Below are positions 17,486-24,235 of a stretch of DNA of 64,000 bases, in pieces. Both the position numbers and the translations under genes were made by a program. Under the pieces are notes generated by a model that saw only the letters and a program-made list of their open reading frames with translations, searched no databases and had not been told where the DNA came from. How positions within the stretch are numbered: position 1 is the stretch's first letter; every line of letters begins with the position of its first letter. The stretch is from JABGQS01 sp963674545 (GTDB lineage Bacteria > Bacillota > Clostridia > Christensenellales > SZUA-584): positions 248,001 through 312,000 of the forward strand of contig CAXXFB010000001.1 in assembly GCA_963674545.2 (NCBI GenBank), given 5' to 3'.

Positions 17486-18961
17486 ATGAGTAAATACAAA
17501 GCGATAGATCTTACTGTCAATGAAGATCGCAGAAAAAGAGCGGTAAAAAGAGCTAAGGAAAGGAACATAGTTGTTCCAACATTCAAAGAAATGAAACATC
17601 CGGAGCTCATAAGCGACGACATCAAAGAAAAACTGAAAAGTGTTGGCCTTTGGGATATCAACCCAGTTAATCTGTTCAGGATAACATGGAAGAACGAAGC
17701 AAAAGATTCGGGCGGAATATACGACGGCGTAAACTATATGGTGCTGCCTGAAGAGATAACAGGTGTAAAAGCAAAGATAGTTGTGCTTGTCGGAAAATGG
17801 TTTCCGACTGGTGCGCATAAAGTCGGCGCTGCATTTGGCTGCCTTGCGCCACGCCTCGTCACAGGTCAGTTCGACCCGACGACGCAGAAAGCCGTCTGGC
17901 CTTCAACAGGAAACTACTGTCGTGGTGGCGCTTACGACTCAAGTCTGCTTGCCTGTGAGTCCATAGCTATTCTTCCAGAAGGAATGAGTCAGGAGCGTTT
18001 TGAATGGCTGTCAAAAGTAGCGGGTGAGACTATAAAGACACCTGGGAGCGAAAGCAACGTTAAAGAGATATTCGACAAGTGCTGGGAACTGCGAAACTCC
18101 GGAGAAGATCTTATGATATTCAATCAGTTCGATGAGTTTGGCAACTACCTGTGGCATTATGATATAACAGGAGCCGCAATAGAAGAAGTTCTGGGGCAGG
18201 TAATGGACGAAGATTCAAACTATCACGGTCTTGTCAGCTGCACAGGCAGCGGCGGTACTATAGCAGCCGGTGATTATTTGAAGCAGAAGTTCCCTAAGAG
18301 CAAGATTGCAGCTTCAGAAGCGCTGCAGTGTCCGACTATATATCAAAACGGCTTTGGTGCTCACAGGATCGAGGGAATAGGCGATAAACATATTCCATGG
18401 ATACACAACGTTAAGAACACAGACGTAGCTATTGCCGTAGACGACGAAGCGCCTATGCAGTGGATACGCATGTTCAATGAGCCCGAGGGTAAGAAACTGC
18501 TTTCTCAAAAAGGCGTAAGCAAAGATATGATAGACAAGCTAGACCTTATCGGAATCTCCGGTGCAGCCAATATAATAGGCGCGATAAAATATGCTAAATA
18601 CTTTGAACTAAAAGAAAAAGACATAGTGGTGACTATGCTTACTGACTCAATGGAAATGTACACAAGCCGTCTTAAAGAGTTAAACGAGGAGAGAGGCGAG
18701 TTTACAGATTACGATGCACACGAAGCTAATGCAAGATTCTTCGAAGGCATAGCAACAGATTACATTAAGGAGCTCAATTACTACGACAGGAAAGCAGTTC
18801 ACAATCTTAAATACTACACCTGGGTCGAACAGCAGGGTAAAACATACGAAGAGATATTAGCTCAGTGGGATGATGATAGCTATTGGACGGATATACAGAA
18901 GCTCTCGCCGCAGATAGACGAACTTATAGTTGATTTTAATAAAAAAGTTCAGAGCTTATAA
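17486..18961 (+). CDS. PLP-dependent lyase of the tryptophan-synthase-beta fold, in the ygeX position
   Basis: 491 residues, fold type II PLP enzyme. The probable PLP lysine is in FPTGAHKVGAAFG (about residue 112), like GSHK of TrpB. WPSTGNYCRGGAYDS resembles the substrate loop, and SCTGSGGTIAAGDYL is the glycine-rich phosphate loop. In other bacteria this position holds ygeX, 2,3-diaminopropionate ammonia-lyase (about 400 residues). This protein is about 90 residues longer and lacks the YgeX motifs I know (for example GLNAFKMLGG, TTDGNHGRG). It may cleave the final amino-acid intermediate. It has its own ribosome site (AAAAAGGAG) 25 bases after hydA and ends the operon before a strong terminator. 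Function is inferred from fold and position. Confidence 0.8.
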   Translation: MSKYKAIDLTVNEDRRKRAVKRAKERNIVVPTFKEMKHPELISDDIKEKLKSVGLWDINPVNLFRITWKNEAKDSGGIYDGVNYMVLPEEITGVKAKIVVLVGKWFPTGAHKVGAAFGCLAPRLVTGQFDPTTQKAVWPSTGNYCRGGAYDSSLLACESIAILPEGMSQERFEWLSKVAGETIKTPGSESNVKEIFDKCWELRNSGEDLMIFNQFDEFGNYLWHYDITGAAIEEVLGQVMDEDSNYHGLVSCTGSGGTIAAGDYLKQKFPKSKIAASEALQCPTIYQNGFGAHRIEGIGDKHIPWIHNVKNTDVAIAVDDEAPMQWIRMFNEPEGKKLLSQKGVSKDMIDKLDLIGISGAANIIGAIKYAKYFELKEKDIVVTMLTDSMEMYTSRLKELNEERGEFTDYDAHEANARFFEGIATDYIKELNYYDRKAVHNLKYYTWVEQQGKTYEEILAQWDDDSYWTDIQKLSPQIDELIVDFNKKVQSL

Positions 18962-18972
18962 ATTTTAACGAT

Positions 18973-19004
18973 AAAAAATGCGCTGTTGTCAGCGCATTTT
19001 TTTT
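18973..19004 (+). terminator. Intrinsic terminator of the purine operon
   Basis: The stem AAAATGCGCTG / CAGCGCATTTT with a TTGT loop is followed by a run of T. The mirrored A-run means it can also stop minus-strand transcription from the ModE-like gene, whose stop codon lies inside it. Confidence 0.9.
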
Positions 19005-19342
19005 ATTCTTTGTTTATATTCTTCAAACCCTTCATCAGCAGTTTTCTTGACTTTATCATAAAACTGTTGATAAGCTTTGATTGCTTCAAGGGCTTTTTTT
19101 GTAAGCTCGGAACCGCCGCCTCCTATGCCGCCGACTTTAGGCTCAATCAGTTTGAATTTAAGACTTGATTCAGCAGTCCTAATCATCTTGAGAGCTTTGG
19201 TATAAGCAAGCGACATTTGTTTGCTCGCTTTACGGAGAGAGTGAGTTTCCATTACGTGCTCAAGAAGTTCAACGGTTCCGGGCCCAAAAAACTTTTCATT
19301 TGTGTATATTACCAATTTTGCAGAGTAGTGCATGTCCTGCAT
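18989..19342 (-). CDS. ModE-type winged-helix regulator (DNA-binding domain only)
   Basis: 117 residues matching the N-terminal domain of ModE: a winged helix with THSLRKASKQMSLAYTKALK as the recognition region and IEPKVGGIGGGGSELTKKA as the wing. E. coli ModE also has two molybdate-binding (mop) domains. These are absent here, so metal sensing must occur another way or involve a partner. It lies just downstream of, and in the same direction as, the importer binding-protein gene (10-bp gap), so it likely controls its own operon. AAGGAG precedes the ATG. Confidence 0.85.
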   Translation of the reverse strand: MQDMHYSAKLVIYTNEKFFGPGTVELLEHVMETHSLRKASKQMSLAYTKALKMIRTAESSLKFKLIEPKVGGIGGGGSELTKKALEAIKAYQQFYDKVKKTADEGFEEYKQRIKKMR

Positions 19343-19352
19343 ACATTTCTCC

Positions 19353-20390
19353 TTACTGCGTCAGCAGCTCATCTATCTGGTCTTTTGTCAAATCCATGTG
19401 ATAGAACAGAGAGTAAAACTCCTTTATGTCATCTTCAGTAAATGTATATTTGTCCGGGTACAGTATGCTGCCCAGCCAGCCTATGCCGATAAGCAAGTTG
19501 GTGCTTCTTGGCCTGTCAACCCATGCAAAAGGTGACTTCGGTATGCTTATAACATTACCATTTTTTACAGCCTGAACGTTAGCATACTGCGGGTCGTCTA
19601 AGATCGCCTGCGCTGCAGTAGAGCCGGAAAGCCCTTCGGTCGGCTCGCCGTTAACAAATATATACTGCGGATCCCATTCAATTATATGCTCTTTTGTGAC
19701 GCTTATCCTGTCGCCAGACTCAGATTCCAGTGTGCATACGTTATCAGCGTGTATCATGTCGAAAAGCATCGACGCAGATGTTTCTTTTGCAGAAGTGTCA
19801 AGTGAAGCAACACCATTTGCATAATATATTGTCACTTCTTCATCCACATCGGCAACGCTGCCAAGAGCTTTCTGTGCGTATTCACTGAGAGCCTCAGCCT
19901 GCACAGTTTCTCCCGTTATCTCGCCAAGAAGTGTATATACTACAGGCGCTTCTGAAAGGCTATTATCCAGGATTATTACAGGAACACCCAGCTTTTCAGA
20001 GAAGCTGTCGGCTGTTTCTATAAGCTTATCGCCCAATGTTCCGGTAAGTAGAGCAACGTCCGGCTCAGCGGTTATCACTGCCTCAACATTGATGCTGCCG
20101 CCCATTCCGTAAACAGGCAGGTCTCTGTATTCTTCAAGCAGATACTTTGCTTCATAGTCATTGAACTCATAATTCCATCCGGCAAGTTTTTCAGGCGCTA
20201 CAGTATAAAGAGTTATAGAACTCATAGGATCGATGCAGAAAATGACTTCGACCTCTTCGGGCAACTCTATCTGTCTGCCCATCATATCTGTAATGGTTTT
20301 TGCTTCGGGCTCTGTTTGCTTTTCAGCACAACCGAGTAGTCCAAAAGCCAGTACTAAAACTAATAATATAAGTAATATCCTTTTTGTCAT
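19353..20390 (-). CDS. BtuF/MolA-type ABC transporter substrate-binding lipoprotein
   Basis: The start is set at the ATG at 20390 (MTKRILLILLVLVLAFG), giving a proper signal peptide with lipobox FGLLGC. The 25 residues upstream in frame are not signal-like. About 345 residues of the class III (periplasmic-binding-protein 2) fold: TITDMMGRQIELPEEVEVIF, INVEAVITAEPDVALL and the C-terminal PFAWVDRPRSTNLLIGIGWL with YPDKYTF. Related proteins bind siderophores, cobalamin, or oxyanions (MolA). The ModE-like gene downstream and the molybdenum enzymes on both sides favour molybdate or tungstate. That choice is inference. Confidence 0.85.
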   Translation of the reverse strand: MTKRILLILLVLVLAFGLLGCAEKQTEPEAKTITDMMGRQIELPEEVEVIFCIDPMSSITLYTVAPEKLAGWNYEFNDYEAKYLLEEYRDLPVYGMGGSINVEAVITAEPDVALLTGTLGDKLIETADSFSEKLGVPVIILDNSLSEAPVVYTLLGEITGETVQAEALSEYAQKALGSVADVDEEVTIYYANGVASLDTSAKETSASMLFDMIHADNVCTLESESGDRISVTKEHIIEWDPQYIFVNGEPTEGLSGSTAAQAILDDPQYANVQAVKNGNVISIPKSPFAWVDRPRSTNLLIGIGWLGSILYPDKYTFTEDDIKEFYSLFYHMDLTKDQIDELLTQ

Positions 20391-20424
20391 GGTGTCTTCC
20401 TTTCTATTGACAAACAATATAAAA

Positions 20425-20484
20425 AGCGTTATGTTTATGAAACAACAACGCTGTAATGTTATCATGTTGGTTTTGTATTGTCAA
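20425..20484 (-). promoter_or_regulatory. Promoter and probable ModE-type operator of the binding-protein/ModE-like operon
   Basis: On the minus strand, TTGACA (20484-20479) and TAACAT (20461-20456) are separated by 17 bases. Immediately downstream, over the expected start of transcription, lies the inverted repeat AGCGTT...AACGCT (20425-20430 and 20447-20452). ModE half-sites in E. coli contain CGTTAT, which is present here, and ModE represses from a position overlapping +1. Protein binding is inferred. Confidence 0.55.
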
Positions 20485-20590
20485 TCCATGGCACTGCAGA
20501 CTCACCGGGTATTTTTTATATTGATTTAATATTTGAATTTGAAATGATAATATTATACAATTTCAGTAATAAAGACAGCTTGGAGAGCAA

Positions 20591-21598
20591 ATGAAAAAAC
20601 TTCATGCTATTGAGAAAAAGAATATAAAATACCTCTATATTGTTCTTGTTGCAGTAAGCATTATATTGCTTGTACTTTCACTAGGGTTCGGTTACTACAG
20701 CCTGGGGATAGGTGAAGTTATAAGAACAGTGTTTGGCAGGGGGAGCGATCCAAACGGATGGACGATCCTGGGGATACGTTTACCGAGGATACTTGCAGCA
20801 TATCTTATAGGAGCGGCTTTGTCTGCTTCAGGCGCGGCTTATCAGGGTGTGCTTAAAAACCCGCTTGTCTCACCGGATATACTCGGTGTTTCTTCAGGTG
20901 CGGGCATGGGGGCAGCAATTGCCATAATGCTGGGGCTTGGCAGTATATACATACAGTTCTTTGCGTTTACGGCAGGCATACTTGCAGTAAGTCTTGCGTA
21001 TTTTTTTGCAAAAAGAGTACGTTTCGACAGACGGGTCAGCATGATACTTTCAGGCGTTCTGGTCGGAAGCCTCGCTTTTTCAGTAACTTCGCTTCTTAAA
21101 TACCTGGCAGACACTTCAACTCAGCTTCCGGAGATAACATACTGGCTGATGGGCAGTTTGACCAAAGTTGATGCAGATTCATTGTATTTTTCAGTGCCGT
21201 TCATGGCAATCGGTTTTATAATACTGTTTCTGATGAGCTGGCGTATAAACGTACTTACGCTAGATGATATAGAAACAGTCAGCCTCGGCGTAAACAGTAA
21301 AAGCTCTATGCGGGTAGTTATTCTGGGAGCAACGCTTCTTAGTTCCGCTTCAGTGTGTCTTGGCGGGCTTATAGGCTGGGTAGGGCTGATGATACCGCAC
21401 ATGACCCGTTCTATAACAGGGCCGCAATATACAAGGCTTCTGCCCGTTTCAGCGATGCTGGGCGGCATATTCCTGCTTTTGATGGATGATATAGTCCGCT
21501 CTTTGTTCATTATGGAGATTCCAATAGGTCTTGCTGTAGCGCTTATAGGAGCGCCATTCTTCTTTATGCTGATAAGAAGGAGGCGCAGATGGAACTGA
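20591..21598 (+). CDS. FecCD/BtuC-type ABC transporter permease
   Basis: 335 residues with about ten hydrophobic segments. Family motifs are LRLPRIL-like GIRLPRILAAYLIGAALSAS, GVLKNPLVSPDILGVSSGAG and GLIGWVGLMIPHMTR, the last contacting the ATPase. It forms the membrane channel for the importer whose binding protein is encoded divergently. Transcribed with the ATPase (10-bp overlap), the NTPase and, further on, opposite to mocA. Confidence 0.92.
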   Translation: MKKLHAIEKKNIKYLYIVLVAVSIILLVLSLGFGYYSLGIGEVIRTVFGRGSDPNGWTILGIRLPRILAAYLIGAALSASGAAYQGVLKNPLVSPDILGVSSGAGMGAAIAIMLGLGSIYIQFFAFTAGILAVSLAYFFAKRVRFDRRVSMILSGVLVGSLAFSVTSLLKYLADTSTQLPEITYWLMGSLTKVDADSLYFSVPFMAIGFIILFLMSWRINVLTLDDIETVSLGVNSKSSMRVVILGATLLSSASVCLGGLIGWVGLMIPHMTRSITGPQYTRLLPVSAMLGGIFLLLMDDIVRSLFIMEIPIGLAVALIGAPFFFMLIRRRRRWN

Positions 21599-22371
21599 TA
21601 GTTAAAGGCTTGAAAGGCGGCTACGGCAAAAAAAATGTGCTCGACGGGATATCATTTGAAGCAAAAAGCGGAGAACTGATATATGTTCTCGGTGCTAACG
21701 GTTGCGGGAAAACAACACTTCTCAACATATTGATAGGCTACAAGCCGTTAGATTCAGGTACAATCGAAATAGGCGGGCGAAAAATTGAAGAATATACTAT
21801 AAAGCAGCGCTCGCAAAAACTTTCATACATACCGCAGCAGCATGTTCCGGCATTTGAATACAGCGCTCTGGATGTAGTAGTTATGGGCAGAGCAGGAAGT
21901 ATAGCATTTTTCGAGTCTCCTAAAAAAGCAGACTATGAAAAAGCTCATGCAGCGCTAGAAATGCTCGGAATCGAGGAATTTGCAGACAAAGACTATACAA
22001 GACTGAGCGGGGGAGAGCGGCAGCTTGTTCTCATTGCCCGTGCAATATGCCAAGGTGCAGATATAGTTATGATGGATGAGCCGATGCAGAGCCTTGATTT
22101 TATAAACCAGTCCATGGTGCAGCATGCTGCAAGATTGCTTTCTCAGCAGGGCCATATAGTAATTATGTCCACGCATACAGCTATAAATAATTATAAAGAA
22201 AATGACAAAACACTTCTTATGAGTAAAGACGGCACAGCAGTGTTCGGAGCTATAGAAGAAACGATGACTCAAATCAACGCAGAAAAAGCGTATGGCACTC
22301 ATCTGCAGATAATATATAATGAAGATAAAAAGGGGGGCAGGCACATAACATGTCTGCCGCTGGGGATATGA
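21589..22371 (+). CDS. FecE/BtuD-type ABC transporter ATP-binding protein
   Basis: 260 residues: Walker A GANGCGKTT, signature LSGGERQLV, Walker B IVMMDEPMQSLD and the switch histidine in MSTHT. DEPMQSLD departs slightly from the usual DEPT.xLD. It starts inside the permease gene and overlaps the NTPase start. It energises uptake by the FecCD-type permease and the divergent binding lipoprotein, probably molybdate or tungstate given the neighbourhood. Confidence 0.92.
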   Translation: MELIVKGLKGGYGKKNVLDGISFEAKSGELIYVLGANGCGKTTLLNILIGYKPLDSGTIEIGGRKIEEYTIKQRSQKLSYIPQQHVPAFEYSALDVVVMGRAGSIAFFESPKKADYEKAHAALEMLGIEEFADKDYTRLSGGERQLVLIARAICQGADIVMMDEPMQSLDFINQSMVQHAARLLSQQGHIVIMSTHTAINNYKENDKTLLMSKDGTAVFGAIEETMTQINAEKAYGTHLQIIYNEDKKGGRHITCLPLGI

Positions 22372-22877
22372 ACGTATTTTTAACAGGCGGAAGCAATGCC
22401 GGCAAAAGCTGGCTTATAGATAAATTTCTCGAGCAATACAGCGGAACTGTCGGCGGCTATAAGACTGTTCTTGCAAAAACTGATATCGACAAAATGTGCG
22501 GCATATATCTATTGGATATAAACAATCAGGACGAACCATTGTCACATTATAATCGTGTTGGTTCGTGCGCTATAGACAGGAACCCTATAGGGTATAAAGA
22601 AATTTTTGAGACGGTGGGAGTCGCTGTATTAAAGAAAATTCCCCCACCTGATCTTTTTGTAATGGATGAAGTCGGAGTGCTGGAAAACGGATGCCCGAAT
22701 TTTAAAAAGAGTGTGATTAATTGTCTTGATTCACCCTCAGATGTTCTGGGCGTTTTAAAAAAGAAAAGCTCTGATTTGATAGATTTGATCAGAGCCAGAA
22801 ACGACATTTATTTAATTGACCTTGGCTTAACATCTCAAAGCGAAGCGTTAAGAAGGCTTAAAGAATATCTTTGTTGA
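22368..22877 (+). CDS. THEP1-like nucleoside-triphosphatase in the molybdenum supply block
   Basis: About 169 residues. P-loop FLTGGSNAGKSWLIDKFL at the N terminus and Walker B with an adjacent acidic site, LFVMDEVGVLENGCPNF near residue 100, resemble the THEP1/YfhP NTPase group (IDEIGxME). The start at 22368 overlaps the ATPase stop (ATGA); an alternative ATG at 22350 adds six residues. Cysteine residues are scattered rather than clustered. It lies between the importer and mocA, so a role in cofactor or metal handling is plausible, but no specific function is known to me. It ends 20 bases inside the convergent mocA gene. Confidence 0.7.
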   Translation: MNVFLTGGSNAGKSWLIDKFLEQYSGTVGGYKTVLAKTDIDKMCGIYLLDINNQDEPLSHYNRVGSCAIDRNPIGYKEIFETVGVAVLKKIPPPDLFVMDEVGVLENGCPNFKKSVINCLDSPSDVLGVLKKKSSDLIDLIRARNDIYLIDLGLTSQSEALRRLKEYLC

Positions 22878-23445
22878 GAGCTAATAGATCGCCTTTTGTA
22901 TCAACATCCATCAGTTCTATGCCTTCATCTATATCGTAAAGCTTAAGTATTTCTGCGTTCTCGTTTATGACATCGACACCGGTTTGGTCAGGTGTTAAAG
23001 ATTTAAGCTCACCAAGCAGGCACGCAGGGAATATAACAGGGTTGCCGCGCTTGCCCTTTGTAGAAAGTGCCAGCATTGTATCTTTTGTGTAATTCCTTAT
23101 CATCCCGCTGATGGTGTCGGGTTTTAGCATAGGTTGGTCACACACAAGAAACATGCATGCGTCAACGTCGCTAATTTGTTCTATACCAAGGCGTATGCTT
23201 CTGGCAAGGCCTTCCTCAGGTCTATCGTTGATGATCCCGTCTATACCATGGTTTTTTGCAAGCGCAAGTATATCTTCATCACCTGCAACTATACAGCAGC
23301 AGCAAAAATCATCCTTTGGTACGGCGGTAAGTATGTGCTCCAGCAGAGGTTTGTCTCCAAGTTTGGCTAAAAGCTTATTGCCGCCGAAACGTTTTCCTTC
23401 TCCGGCTGCAAGCAGTACGCAGCCCATTCTTAATTCATTATTCAT
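22858..23445 (-). CDS. mocA: Molybdenum cofactor cytidylyltransferase (MocA-like)
   Basis: 195 residues of the MobA/IspD-like nucleotidyltransferase fold. VLLAAGEGKRFGGNKLLAKL near residue 10 is the nucleotide-binding motif, FLVCDQPML near 98 is the metal-binding region, and GNPVIFP near 142 is typical of MocA. It attaches CMP to molybdopterin, giving the MCD form used by xanthine-dehydrogenase-family enzymes, which are encoded on both sides. Some relatives serve the selenium-linked hydroxylases. Convergent with and overlapping the NTPase gene by 20 bases. Confidence 0.88.
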   Translation of the reverse strand: MNNELRMGCVLLAAGEGKRFGGNKLLAKLGDKPLLEHILTAVPKDDFCCCCIVAGDEDILALAKNHGIDGIINDRPEEGLARSIRLGIEQISDVDACMFLVCDQPMLKPDTISGMIRNYTKDTMLALSTKGKRGNPVIFPACLLGELKSLTPDQTGVDVINENAEILKLYDIDEGIELMDVDTKGDLLALNKDIL

Positions 23446-23578
23446 AATACTATTCTACATCAACAAATTTGAATGTTCAATGAATTTTTTACCAAGTTAC
23501 TTTTATTAACAGATATAATATGATAAAATAATTTTGGTTATATGGTAAAATATCTAAATTTTTTTGAGAGGGACGCTT

Positions 23579-24220
23579 ATGCAGAAAACGTTGAACCTTA
23601 AAACATGGAAGCAGCTGGCAAAAGGAATCGCAGGACAGTTTGGTAAAAGCTGTGAAGTTGTCATACATGATCTGTCACAGGACCTTAACCACACCATAGT
23701 GTATATTGTAAACGGCCATGTCACCGGAAGAAAAATCGGCGATGGTTCTTCAAAAATTGTACTCGAAACGCTGCATGCACACTCCGATGACGTAAAAGAC
23801 AGGATAAGCTACAGGACGCAGACCGAGGACGGAAAGATACTAAAGTCAACTTCGCTCTTCATAAAGAACAATGAAGGCGAGGTCGTGGGAATACTTTCGA
23901 TAAACCTTGATATTACAAGTTTTATGATGACAGAAAGCACTCTGCAGGAAATAACAGGGACAGGCAGGCAGACAAACGACATAGACTGTATACACAATAG
24001 CGTCATGGGCACGCTTAACGATCTAATTGGCCAATCAGTAAAGCTTGTCAACAAGCCTGTAAGCGAGATGACAAGGGAAGACAAAGTAAAAGCAATAAAA
24101 TTCCTGCAGGATTCAGGAGCCTTCCTTATAAAAAAATCCGGAGACAAAGTATCAAAGTTCTTCGGGATATCTAAGTTTACGTTATATAATTATATTGATG
24201 CAAAAGATAACAAACTATAA
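23579..24220 (+). CDS. YheO-type PAS-like/HTH transcriptional regulator
   Basis: About 213 residues. The start is the ATG at 23579, preceded by GAGAGGG; a TTG 15 bases upstream is less likely. The N-terminal YheO-like sensory domain (residues 1-115) has IVYIVNGHVTGRKIGDGSS and GILSINLDIT. The C terminus is a DauR-type helix-turn-helix (KAIKFLQDSGAFLIKKSG, VSKFFGISKFTLYNYID). Members such as DauR regulate catabolic genes. It lies 15 bases before xdhABC and is probably their local regulator; the effector (a purine?) is inferred. Confidence 0.85.
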   Translation: MQKTLNLKTWKQLAKGIAGQFGKSCEVVIHDLSQDLNHTIVYIVNGHVTGRKIGDGSSKIVLETLHAHSDDVKDRISYRTQTEDGKILKSTSLFIKNNEGEVVGILSINLDITSFMMTESTLQEITGTGRQTNDIDCIHNSVMGTLNDLIGQSVKLVNKPVSEMTREDKVKAIKFLQDSGAFLIKKSGDKVSKFFGISKFTLYNYIDAKDNKL

Positions 24221-24235
24221 GCGAGGAGAAAACCA

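Noticed and set aside
17486..18961. Naming this gene ygeX (diaminopropionate ammonia-lyase)
   Set aside because: Position fits, but length and motifs differ; a fold-level call is safer.
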